From assembly GCA_017451385.1 (NCBI GenBank), contig JAFSPS010000010.1:1-64000 (forward strand): DNA of 64,000 nt. The letters run 5' to 3'. The notes under the pieces are model-generated. The model saw only the letters and a program-made list of their open reading frames with translations. It was not told the origin of the DNA and searched no databases. Shown piece by piece: positions 26,853 to 35,104 of the stretch (position 1 is the first letter of the stretch; each line of letters begins with the position of its first letter). The position numbers and the translations under genes were made by a program. The stretch comes from Bacteroidales bacterium. GTDB lineage: Bacteria; Bacteroidota; Bacteroidia; Bacteroidales; P3.

Positions 26853-29156
26853 ATGAAATATTTATTTTTTATCTTTTTTTTATTCCTTGTCTCTTTGCCA
26901 TGTCAATTAAGAGCGCAAAACCACATAGTAAAAGAAAGGGATGCTGAAGGAGTTTATTACAGTAGTGTTGAAGAACAAAAATGGGTTGACTCGGTCTATA
27001 ACACATTGACTATGCGTCAACGCATTGCTCAGTTGATGGTCATTAGAGTTCCATCAAATATGAAAGACGATGCTGAGAATAAATTTCTTCGCAAGATAGA
27101 GCAGACTCGCGTTGGCGGCATTTGTTTTTTTGCAGGCAAGGCCGAGCAACAGTTGCGACTCACAAAGCTGTGTCAGCAACATAGTTTTGTGCCATTGATG
27201 ATTTGCATAGATGGCGAATGGGGGCTCGGTATGAGGTTAAAAGACTGTTTCTCTTTTCCAAGACAAAGCATTTATGGTACACTACCTTCTGTCGCCGATA
27301 CCATAGTCTATGATGTAGGACGAGAAATTGGACGCCAATGTCGCATGATGGGAGTTCATGTCAATTTTGCTCCCGTCATGGACGTAAACTCCAATCCTAA
27401 AAATCCGGTTATAGGCACTCGTTCTTTTAGCGACAGTCCACAACGGGTTGCTGCGCTTGGGATACAATATATGTTGGGGCTACAGTCGCAAGGCGTGATG
27501 GCAGTTGCCAAACATTTTCCTGGGCATGGCGATACGGAGACAGATAGCCATAAGACACTTCCGATTGTGCCACATCCGCGTCAACATCTCGACAGCATCG
27601 AATTGCTCCCCTTCCGTAGCATCATAGAGAAGGGGGTACAAGGCATGATGACGGCACATCTTTTTGTTCCATCACTTGATAGTACGGTGGGGCTTCCATC
27701 GTCATTATCTTATCCCATCGTCACTGGTCTTCTTCGCAAAGAGATGGGATTCGACGGACTAATATTCACCGACGGTATGGAGATGAAAGGAGTTACTAAA
27801 GGTTTTGGCACTACTGAAGCAGCATTGCGTGCACTGAGGGCTGGCAACGATGTAATACTGCTTCCTGCAGACCTTGAGGGCGTTCTGAAAACCATTCACG
27901 AAGCCGCCACCTATGATAGTGATTTAAAAAAAAGAATAGAAGTGAGTTGCCGCAGGGTACTACGTGCAAAATACAGATTAAAACTCGACCAAATCAATCT
28001 TAATGCACTCCATGTGCCGACATCTAATGATTCGTTACGTTGCGAGATGGCGATGGAAGGTGTTACGTTAAACAACGACCAACGCATTGACAACATACTT
28101 CTTAATGGCATCAGAGAAAAGGCCTATCCGGGATGTCAGATGCTTGTAATGCGACATGGCATGGTTATCTACCGTCGTGCATACGGTTATTACACCTATG
28201 ATGATGCTAATTCATGTAAAGTAAACTACAACACACTTTACGACCTTGCATCTGTAACAAAAGTTGCTGCAACAACTATAGCGATTATGAAACTTGTCGA
28301 TGATGGTGAGATAGCTTTTGACGACAGCCTTTCGCAATATCTACCATATCTGAAGAACAGCAATAAACAGTCAATCACCATTCGCGAAGCTCTAAGTCAT
28401 AATGCGCGACTCAAAGCATTTGACCAGTATTGGGCTTTGGCAACCACAGGTAGCGAAATACGCAATCTCATTGCGCAGAGTGCTTTACAAAGAGAATATA
28501 AATATTTATATAGTGATTTGGGACCAATAATGCTTGCTGATGTTGTTGAATCCGTTAGCGGAATGACGTTAGACCAATATATGCATGTGCACTTCTATGC
28601 ACCTATGAATCTAAAACATATCTCGTTCAAACCACTGGAACAGGGCTTTGACTATGACCAAATAGCTCCTACTGAAGAAGAGATGGTATATCGCAATCGT
28701 TTGATTCACGGCATAGTGCACGACCCTAACGCATACGCACTCGGTGGTGTGGCAGGACATGCAGGACTATTTTCTAATGCCGATGACCTTGGCGCACTGA
28801 TGCAGATGCTACTTAATGGCGGCACCTATGGAGGCAAACGTCTTTTATCATCTGCTGTCATTGATACGTTCAATAACCGATATTTTACACGATATGGCAA
28901 TCGTCGCGCTTTAGGTTTTGACAAACCTCTAATAGACGGTGATAGTCCTCATGTTGCAGCTGAAGTGTCGCAATCATCTTTTGGGCACACGGGATTTACT
29001 GGTACTATGGTCTGGGTTGACCCTAAATACGATTTGATATACATCTTTCTATCCAACCGCGTCTATCCGTCAGCAACACCCAACAAACTGGCACAAATGA
29101 ATATCAGGACGGATATTCAAAAACTTATTTATCAGGATTTGAAACTAAATAATTAA
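26853..29156 (+). CDS. GH3 beta-N-acetylhexosaminidase-type domain fused to serine beta-lactamase-like domain
   Basis: 767 aa, secreted (signal to about residue 22, LRAQ). Residues of about 40-375 are a GH3 NagZ-like TIM barrel with the general-acid motif KHFPGHGDTETDSH (220-233) and the nucleophile Asp307 in FTDGMEMKG. Residues of about 395-760 are a class C beta-lactamase/PBP4-like domain with SVTK (Ser467) and HTGFTG (about 711) in place of KTG. The combination suggests processing of peptidoglycan fragments in the periplasm, the GH3 part removing GlcNAc and the serine hydrolase acting on peptides or esters. The GH3 C-terminal domain often seen in such fusions seems absent. Substrates are inferred. 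Confidence 0.88.
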   Translation: MKYLFFIFFLFLVSLPCQLRAQNHIVKERDAEGVYYSSVEEQKWVDSVYNTLTMRQRIAQLMVIRVPSNMKDDAENKFLRKIEQTRVGGICFFAGKAEQQLRLTKLCQQHSFVPLMICIDGEWGLGMRLKDCFSFPRQSIYGTLPSVADTIVYDVGREIGRQCRMMGVHVNFAPVMDVNSNPKNPVIGTRSFSDSPQRVAALGIQYMLGLQSQGVMAVAKHFPGHGDTETDSHKTLPIVPHPRQHLDSIELLPFRSIIEKGVQGMMTAHLFVPSLDSTVGLPSSLSYPIVTGLLRKEMGFDGLIFTDGMEMKGVTKGFGTTEAALRALRAGNDVILLPADLEGVLKTIHEAATYDSDLKKRIEVSCRRVLRAKYRLKLDQINLNALHVPTSNDSLRCEMAMEGVTLNNDQRIDNILLNGIREKAYPGCQMLVMRHGMVIYRRAYGYYTYDDANSCKVNYNTLYDLASVTKVAATTIAIMKLVDDGEIAFDDSLSQYLPYLKNSNKQSITIREALSHNARLKAFDQYWALATTGSEIRNLIAQSALQREYKYLYSDLGPIMLADVVESVSGMTLDQYMHVHFYAPMNLKHISFKPLEQGFDYDQIAPTEEEMVYRNRLIHGIVHDPNAYALGGVAGHAGLFSNADDLGALMQMLLNGGTYGGKRLLSSAVIDTFNNRYFTRYGNRRALGFDKPLIDGDSPHVAAEVSQSSFGHTGFTGTMVWVDPKYDLIYIFLSNRVYPSATPNKLAQMNIRTDIQKLIYQDLKLNN

Positions 29157-29183
29157 AGTATTACTTAAAATAACAATACTAAT

Positions 29184-29963
29184 ATGTCGAAGTATTCTAA
29201 GTGGATATATGCAGGAATCGGCTGGGCGATATTCGGCCCTATTGGCGCTTTGATTGGCTACTACATTGGAAATAACGATAATGATTCCGAGACCTCAAAC
29301 GGACCTCATCGAGGTCGATACCATAATACTGGCTCAATCAAGGATTTGCACATGGCACTAATGGTGCTTTTAGCTGCTGTAATCAAGGCCGATGGAATGG
29401 TGCGCAATACTGAAATGGCTCATGCCCGAAAGTTTATAGAGAACAATTACGATGGAGATAAGGCCAGCGAGATGTTCACATTATTGCAGGACCTAATCTA
29501 TCAAGACATACCTCTGGCAGACGTTTGTGTTCAAATAAAACAGAATACCGACTACGATACACGTTACCACATGTTCGATTTTCTGTATTCTCTTGCCGTT
29601 TCGGACAACGAGTTGCATGACAACGAGATATTAGTCCTTCACCACATAGCAGTATGGCTTGGCATCAACCAACAGGATTATTCATCTATTTATTCGCGCT
29701 ATTCATCTGCTTATTCCGGTGGATATCAGTACGCCGGAGGATACCAATCCAACACAAATAGGGGATTGAAGCGCGACCCGTATAAAGTCCTTGGGCTTGA
29801 CTCCACAGCTACGCTGGATGAGGTACGAAAAGCATATCGAAGGTTGGCAATGAAGTATCATCCAGATAAGGTGGCTATGATGGACGAAGAAATCCAGAAA
29901 AACGCAGAAAAACAGTTCCGTGAAATAAACGAGGCATACGAGGAGATAATGAAAAGACAATAA
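29184..29963 (+). CDS. TerB-DnaJ (DjlA-like) co-chaperone
   Basis: 259 aa: an N-terminal Gly-rich membrane segment (about 8-27, [19 protein letters not shown]), a TerB-like helical domain (about 50-165, with [11 protein letters not shown] and SDNELHDNE acidic motifs), a Tyr/Gly/Ser linker, and a C-terminal J domain (about 195-259) with HPD at about 226-228. The architecture equals DjlA, a membrane-anchored DnaK co-chaperone. It converges with tig and shares a bidirectional terminator with it. Confidence 0.92.
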   Translation: MSKYSKWIYAGIGWAIFGPIGALIGYYIGNNDNDSETSNGPHRGRYHNTGSIKDLHMALMVLLAAVIKADGMVRNTEMAHARKFIENNYDGDKASEMFTLLQDLIYQDIPLADVCVQIKQNTDYDTRYHMFDFLYSLAVSDNELHDNEILVLHHIAVWLGINQQDYSSIYSRYSSAYSGGYQYAGGYQSNTNRGLKRDPYKVLGLDSTATLDEVRKAYRRLAMKYHPDKVAMMDEEIQKNAEKQFREINEAYEEIMKRQ

Positions 29964-29981
29964 GCGATTATGAAAAAACAG

Positions 29982-30013
29982 AAAAAGGCAACCCAACGGG
30001 CTGCCTTTTTTCT
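29982..30013. terminator. Bidirectional terminator between djlA-like gene and tig
   Basis: AAAAAGGCA (29982-29990), loop ACCCAACGGGC, TGCCTTTTTT (30002-30011); A-run on the left and T-run on the right serve both convergent genes. An extra CCC/GGG pairing can extend the stem. Confidence 0.9.
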
Positions 30014-30036
30014 ATATCGCATTAAGGATAATAGAA

Positions 30037-31404
30037 TTATTTTTCTTCGTTGTCGGCTTTCGCACGATTGAGAAATTCTTTGACAGTGATTTTTTCAGTC
30101 TCAGGTTTTACCTCATCACGGAAAAGCTGAACGAGTTTACGATGGTAGATTCTGTCATAGACTTGACGGCTATTCTGGCTGTCGTTAGCAATAGTATTAG
30201 CTATCTGCTCAAGTTCAGCCTCCTGCTTCTCTGCATCTTCTGCATCTTTAGCAGCACCATTCTGGCGGAGGATGCCTTTGATTTCGTCTATCAGCTCAAT
30301 ACGTGTTGGGTTGATGTCTTTGATTTTCATCAGAGCAGCCTCAATAAATTCCCATTTCATGGCAGGAACATACTTCTCAGCCCATTCCTTGTCAAGTTCT
30401 TCGGCAGTCAGACTTTCGCTGCGTGACAGCACCCAACGTTTCATGAACGCTTCAGGAATAGCGGCATCAAAGTTGTCAAGCAGCTGGCGACGCACTTGGT
30501 TGGCAAAAAGGATATCGCACTGCTCTTTGTAGCTTTGCTCCACATCGGCAGCTATCGCTTTGCGGAAAGCATCAGCATCTTTTATCTCGCGACCGGGGAA
30601 TACGGTGCTAAACAACTCCTCGTCGATTTCATGAGGGGTGATATGGGAGCAACCACTGATGGTTAGTTCCACTTCAGATTTGAATTTCTTTGCCACATCG
30701 GCATCGAGACGGAAATTACGCTCAAGGTCTTCTGTCTTGAAAGCCTTGTTGGCTGCAAAGCGTACCTTGTCATCCTTCTTTTTGCCAAGAAAACTATTGC
30801 GTATTTCTTCATCTTTGATTGTGGAGACTTCAAACGAGCAGAAAACATTGATACCGCCCTCTTTCTCATTGCCATCCTTGTCGAGTTCAACGGCTTTGCC
30901 GTAAATGAAATCATTCTCACCAATAGTTTCAGGTGTCTCAAATTTGCCATGCTGACGGGTGATGTTGTCAATCTGAGTGTCTATCTCTTTCTTATCAACC
31001 TTCACCTCGTTGTATTTGACATTGATTTTACTCCAATCGATATTGACCTGCGGCATGAGAGCAGCATCAAAAACGAAAGTAAATTCTTTCTCATGGTCGA
31101 AATCGGGAGTGGCCGTAAGCTCTTCATTTGACAAAGGCTGGCCTAATATATCGAGTTTTTCATCGTCAATGTACTTGAAAAGAGACTCATTAAGGAGCTT
31201 TTGTACCTCGTCAGCAGTTACAGCACTTTTATACATGCGTTGTATAAGACCCATTGGGGCCATACCTTTACGAAAACCAGGCACTTCGGCTCTGTTTTTG
31301 TAGCTTTTCAACTGTTTGGTAACCTTTTCAGCATAGTCAGCCTCTTCAACAACCACCTTAATTCGAAGGTCGAGGTCGCTCAGGCTCTCTCTTGTGATAT
31401 TCAT
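30037..31404 (-). CDS. tig: Trigger factor
   Basis: Ribosome-associated chaperone and peptidyl-prolyl isomerase. The N-terminal ribosome-binding domain includes the signature near GFRKGMAP (residues 40-47; canonical G-F-R-x-G-x-x-P). The middle segment (about 150-240) corresponds to the FKBP-like PPIase domain but is divergent, as in Bacteroidetes, and the helical C-terminal arm domain follows to residue 455. A -7 box TAAATTTG lies 56 bp upstream. A stretch rich in Ala/Glu (AKDAEDAEKQEAELE) is in the C-terminal part. Normal length. Confidence 0.94.
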   Translation of the reverse strand: MNITRESLSDLDLRIKVVVEEADYAEKVTKQLKSYKNRAEVPGFRKGMAPMGLIQRMYKSAVTADEVQKLLNESLFKYIDDEKLDILGQPLSNEELTATPDFDHEKEFTFVFDAALMPQVNIDWSKINVKYNEVKVDKKEIDTQIDNITRQHGKFETPETIGENDFIYGKAVELDKDGNEKEGGINVFCSFEVSTIKDEEIRNSFLGKKKDDKVRFAANKAFKTEDLERNFRLDADVAKKFKSEVELTISGCSHITPHEIDEELFSTVFPGREIKDADAFRKAIAADVEQSYKEQCDILFANQVRRQLLDNFDAAIPEAFMKRWVLSRSESLTAEELDKEWAEKYVPAMKWEFIEAALMKIKDINPTRIELIDEIKGILRQNGAAKDAEDAEKQEAELEQIANTIANDSQNSRQVYDRIYHRKLVQLFRDEVKPETEKITVKEFLNRAKADNEEK

Positions 31405-31459
31405 GTTAATAAATTGATTATTTGTTTATTATAGTATTAATTACAAGAATTATAGTTTG

Positions 31460-31467
31460 CAAATTTA
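31460..31467 (-). promoter_or_regulatory. Promoter -7 element of tig
   Basis: Minus-strand TAAATTTG fits TAnnTTTG. It lies 56 bp upstream of tig and immediately after the cca gene, so tig has its own start even though it also follows cca. Confidence 0.6.
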
Positions 31468-31490
31468 ACAAAATTTCTTTAATATTTCTG

Positions 31491-32951
31491 CTAAATATGC
31501 GCAGTGTCACTGGCTATCGGTTTCAAACCGAGAAGTGCCCCTTGTTCCAGCATCATTCTGTAAGCCGGCTCACGTTCATTGGGGATTTTGCCGTCGAGGA
31601 TAGCGTCTTTTATTGCATCTTTGATAACGCCTATTTCATGACATGGCTCTATGCCAAACGTCTTCATAATATCCATGCCAGAGATAGGCGGTTGAAAGTT
31701 GCGTATTCTGTCCTTTTCCTCTATTTCGACCAATTTCTGACGCACAATAGAAAAGTTCTTCATATATTTACGCACCTTTTCTTCATTCTTCGATGTGATG
31801 TCGGCCTCACAAAGTATCATCAAATCGTCTATGTCGTCACCCGCTTCAAACAGAAGACGTCGCACTGCCGAATCAGTAACAATATCCTCGGACAAGACGA
31901 TAGGTCTCATGTGAAGCAAAACCAGTTTTTGAACATAGCGTAAGTTGGCATCGAGCGGCAGTCTTAACGATTTGAAGATGCGCTTCACCATATTGCTTCC
32001 GCGCACCTCGTGCCCATGGAATGTCCACCCTTGATGCTCGTCAAAACGTTTTGTTCCGGGTTTCCCGATGTCATGGAGTGCTGCAGCCCATCGAAGCCAC
32101 AGATTATCACTTTTGGAGGCCACATTATCAAGGACTTGTAGTGTATGGAAGAAGTTGTCTTTGTGTGCCTTCCCCGACATGCTCTCGACACCTTTGAGTC
32201 GCGCAAAGTCAGGCATAATGACCTGCATGAGACCGCTGTCCATCATGAGTTTAAGACCAACGGAAGGACGTGGCGAAAGCATGATTTTATTTAACTCTAC
32301 CGCAATACGTTCACGCGAAACGATTTCCATCCTATTTACATTGCGTACAATGGCGTCAAAAGTGGCAGGCTCGATATGAAAATTAAGCTGTGACGCAAAA
32401 CGTACAGCACGCATCATGCGAAGCGGGTCGTCACTGAACGTTATGTCGGGGTCTAACGGTGTACGCAGTATGCCTTTATCCAAATCGCGTATGCCGCCGA
32501 AGGGGTCAACCAGCTGACCGAAGGTATCGTTGTTTAGCGACACCGCCATATCGTTAATAGTGAAGTCACGGCGGTTTTGGTCGTCCTCCAAGGTTCCGTC
32601 TTCAACAAAAGGCTTGCGACTACCACGACTATACGACTCCTTTCTTGCTCCGACAAATTCAATCTGCATCTGCTCGCCATCATGGTGATAGACGAATGAT
32701 GCAGTACCAAAATTGCGAAACACGTTTACATGTTTGTCAGGGTCTATCTCATGTGCTACGGCTGTAGCCAGAGCAATGCCTACCGAATGGTCTCCATCGC
32801 CCCTACCTACAGCGACAACATCAATGTCAGTGCAATGTCGGCCCAAGAAATAGTCGCGCACCACACCTCCTACCACATAGGCTCGGAAGCCCATACGTTC
32901 TGCGGTATCTCCTATTATCTTATATAGCGGTAAATCAAGTATAACGTCCAT
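31491..32951 (-). CDS. cca: CCA tRNA nucleotidyltransferase with HD domain
   Basis: 486 aa. The class II nucleotidyltransferase head has GGVVRDYFLG (28-37) and the metal-binding DID (about 41-43), the ERhead/RRDFTIND block near residue 128, then SDDPLRMMRAVRFA. An HD phosphohydrolase-like domain follows (LHDIGKPGTK, about residue 263, with FHGHEV). It adds or repairs the 3'-CCA end of tRNAs; neither tRNA gene in this window encodes CCA, which fits the need. Length is typical of Bacteroidetes. Confidence 0.93.
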   Translation of the reverse strand: MDVILDLPLYKIIGDTAERMGFRAYVVGGVVRDYFLGRHCTDIDVVAVGRGDGDHSVGIALATAVAHEIDPDKHVNVFRNFGTASFVYHHDGEQMQIEFVGARKESYSRGSRKPFVEDGTLEDDQNRRDFTINDMAVSLNNDTFGQLVDPFGGIRDLDKGILRTPLDPDITFSDDPLRMMRAVRFASQLNFHIEPATFDAIVRNVNRMEIVSRERIAVELNKIMLSPRPSVGLKLMMDSGLMQVIMPDFARLKGVESMSGKAHKDNFFHTLQVLDNVASKSDNLWLRWAAALHDIGKPGTKRFDEHQGWTFHGHEVRGSNMVKRIFKSLRLPLDANLRYVQKLVLLHMRPIVLSEDIVTDSAVRRLLFEAGDDIDDLMILCEADITSKNEEKVRKYMKNFSIVRQKLVEIEEKDRIRNFQPPISGMDIMKTFGIEPCHEIGVIKDAIKDAILDGKIPNEREPAYRMMLEQGALLGLKPIASDTAHI

Positions 32952-32971
32952 CTATCAATCACCTCTCTCAT

Positions 32972-33670
32972 TTAGAATTGTTTTTTCCCCGTCAGATTGC
33001 CATCAGAATCATAAAATTCCCATGTGCCCACGCGTTTACCATTGCTGTAGGTGCCACGGTAATAGGGGACTCCGTTTTCTCTATATACCGTTTGAACACC
33101 ATTTTCAAGGTTATCAACAAAATCAGCCTCACTTTGCACATAACCCGTTGAATGATAGTAAACCCAATGGCCTTGTCGCTTGCCGTCAATCATCTGGCCT
33201 TTACTTCTCAGAGAACAGTTGCTATAGAACTGATACTGCGTCATCATCCGCCCATTATACAACAGCACCGTGGCAGGTGTCTGCATCATACTCAACTCTA
33301 CTACACGCAGACTATCATACTGTTCTTTGAACAACGATTTCCCATCCATATCGAAGAATTGCCAGTCGCGTCCCGTGGCATTTGCAGCATCGAAATTAGC
33401 CTTGGCGAAAATCTTACCATTAGGGTAGTAGTATTTCCACATCCCTTTGGGTTTGCTGCGTGCACCGTCAAACTGTTTTTCGTATTGAATAGTGCCGTCA
33501 GGATAATGGCGAGCCTCACCTACGAGTGATTCTTTGTCACCACGCACAATAACACGTTCCGTCTGCATTACGCTCCCGTCAGGGTAGGTGAGTACGGTAC
33601 GCTCTTTCTCACGCCCACAGCTAAGCACAAATAGTGAAAATAATATCAGCGATATAGTTGTTTTTTTCAT
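32972..33670 (-). CDS. YwqK/MORN-repeat-like lipoprotein
   Basis: The ATG at 33670 is chosen because it begins a lipoprotein signal (MKKTTISLILFSLFVLSC, Cys about 18). A TTG further upstream (33700) overlaps the promoter -7 box and cannot be the start. The protein carries about seven YwqK-type repeats (G...W.YY..G.....A.F, YPDGT.QYEKQFDG). Function unknown; the automatic label 'antitoxin' for this family is not supported by any neighbouring toxin. It lies 20 bp upstream of cca on the same strand, so they are probably co-transcribed. Confidence 0.82.
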   Translation of the reverse strand: MKKTTISLILFSLFVLSCGREKERTVLTYPDGSVMQTERVIVRGDKESLVGEARHYPDGTIQYEKQFDGARSKPKGMWKYYYPNGKIFAKANFDAANATGRDWQFFDMDGKSLFKEQYDSLRVVELSMMQTPATVLLYNGRMMTQYQFYSNCSLRSKGQMIDGKRQGHWVYYHSTGYVQSEADFVDNLENGVQTVYRENGVPYYRGTYSNGKRVGTWEFYDSDGNLTGKKQF

Positions 33671-33697
33671 CGTTTCAATCACGTTATTATTAAAGTG

Positions 33698-33705
33698 CAA
33701 AAATA
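33698..33705 (-). promoter_or_regulatory. Promoter -7 element of YwqK lipoprotein gene
   Basis: Minus-strand TATTTTTG matches TAnnTTTG; transcription would begin near 33692, leaving a leader of about 20 nt before the ATG. Confidence 0.65.
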
Positions 33706-33788
33706 CATTTTTTGCTTCATATAGTGAACCAATAATCTTTGTCCGTTTCTTTTAATGACAAAGCACTGAAAGTTCACTAAAAAAGTTG

Positions 33789-33796
33789 TACCTTTG
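33789..33796 (+). promoter_or_regulatory. Promoter -7 element of methyltransferase/DUF262-HNH unit
   Basis: TACCTTTG fits TAnnTTTG. It leaves a leader of about 165 nt before the methyltransferase ATG, long for this window, containing a 20-codon frame (33829-33891). Confidence 0.65.
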
Positions 33797-33828
33797 CAAC
33801 CAACTTATAATAAACATGATATTTTACG

Positions 33829-33891
33829 ATGTCTCTACATGACTTATCACATCGTGGCCTCAACAACCAAGAAGCAATCTACTTAGAGTAA
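33829..33891 (+). CDS. Possible 20-codon leader peptide
   Basis: An ATG-to-TAA frame of 20 codons (peptide beginning MSLHDLSHRG and ending AIYLE) lies entirely in the leader of the methyltransferase gene. Its composition looks protein-like, but it has no clear ribosome-binding site and could be a remnant of a longer gene. Reported because the leader is long and the downstream genes look like a regulated restriction-type module. Confidence 0.25.
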   Translation: MSLHDLSHRGLNNQEAIYLE

Positions 33892-33952
33892 AAGTAAAGA
33901 AGATAGAGCATAACGGCCATATATCTCTGGCCTAAATACTTATATATAATTG

Positions 33953-33960
33953 CAAAGATA
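33953..33960 (-). promoter_or_regulatory. Possible antisense -7 element before methyltransferase
   Basis: Minus-strand TATCTTTG, an exact TAnnTTTG box, sits 4 bp before the methyltransferase ATG and points back through the leader. If used it would give an RNA antisense to the leader. No well-spaced -33 TTTG was identified. Confidence 0.3.
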
Positions 33961-33964
33961 AAGT

Positions 33965-35104
33965 ATGGCAAATACGAATTTAGCAAATGCGAAGACGGCA
34001 AAGAACGATGAGTTCTATACGCAATATCCCGATATTCAAAAGGAGATAAACGCCTATCTGGACTATGACCCGAATGTATTTCGTGGCAAGACGGTGCTCC
34101 TGCCTTGCGATGACCCAGAGTGGAGCAACTTCACTAAGTTCTTTGCTCAGAACTTCGAACTGCTGGGATTGAAGAAACTGATTTCCACCAGTTATGCACC
34201 CGAAAGCAAGAAATACAAGTTGCCGTATCAGCCGACACTCTTTGAGACAGAGCAGCCGCAATTCGATGCCGACAAGAGCAAGACGCATGGTAAGATATTT
34301 GTGCTTGAACGTGATGTGACGGGCGACAATCGTATCAACATCGAAGATTTGCAATGGCAGTATCTGGAGGGTGACGGTGATTTCCGTAGCAAGGAAATAC
34401 GCAAACTGCGTGACGAGGCAGACATCATTGTAACTAATCCGCCGTTCTCGCTTTTTCGTGAGTTTGTACTTTGGCTAATGGAAACCCATAAACAGTTTAT
34501 CATCATCGGCAATATGAATGCTGTCACCTACAAAGAAATATTCCCTTTGATAAAGAATAACGTGATATGGCTCGGTGCGACTAACTTCAACACAGGAATG
34601 TATTTCCGTGTGCCTGAAGACTTCGTATATGCTCCATCATATAAGTTTGAAACGGAACAAGACGGAGTTAAGGTTAATCGCGTGCCTGGTTGCTGCTGGT
34701 TTACAAATATTGACCACGGACGTCGACATCATCCTTTACGCTTAATGACGATGGCAGAGAACTTCAAGCATAGTAAGCACAAGGAAATACGAGGACGGAA
34801 GAACTACATCCATTATGAGAATTATGATGCAATAGAAATCCCATATACTGATGCAATTCCATCTGACTATGATGGAGCGATGGGCTTGCCAAAATCATTC
34901 CTTGACAAATACTGCCCTGAGCAATTTGAAATCATTGGTATTGCAGAAGGAGATTCTGGCAAAGAGTTAGGACTAAAGCCTTTTCCGCCCGAATTGAAGA
35001 AACTAAATCCCAGTCTAAGACAAGGACAACTATATTATATGGAAGACGGCTATCCAGTGAAGCCATACGCAAGAATCCTAATCCGCAAAAAGCAACAAGC
35101 ATGA
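33965..35104 (+). CDS. EcoRI-family adenine-specific DNA methyltransferase
   Basis: 379 aa. The N6-adenine catalytic motif NPPF is at about 158-161, preceded by a beta strand (ADIIV). Early residues contain LPCDDPEWSNFTKFF (about 46-60), a hallmark of the M.EcoRI-type family (Pfam EcoRI_methylase), with a later target-recognition region rich in aromatic and His residues (CCWFTNIDHGRRHHP). Expected to methylate adenine in a short palindrome. There is no EcoRI-like endonuclease gene next to it; instead the stop overlaps (ATGA) the start of a DUF262-HNH gene, so the two are translationally coupled and probably act together as a restriction-modification-like unit. Confidence 0.9.
   Translation: MANTNLANAKTAKNDEFYTQYPDIQKEINAYLDYDPNVFRGKTVLLPCDDPEWSNFTKFFAQNFELLGLKKLISTSYAPESKKYKLPYQPTLFETEQPQFDADKSKTHGKIFVLERDVTGDNRINIEDLQWQYLEGDGDFRSKEIRKLRDEADIIVTNPPFSLFREFVLWLMETHKQFIIIGNMNAVTYKEIFPLIKNNVIWLGATNFNTGMYFRVPEDFVYAPSYKFETEQDGVKVNRVPGCCWFTNIDHGRRHHPLRLMTMAENFKHSKHKEIRGRKNYIHYENYDAIEIPYTDAIPSDYDGAMGLPKSFLDKYCPEQFEIIGIAEGDSGKELGLKPFPPELKKLNPSLRQGQLYYMEDGYPVKPYARILIRKKQQA

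Noticed and set aside
31422-31943. Rightward frame over the end of cca
   Set aside because: Antisense to cca and crosses the tig promoter; no start or domain support.
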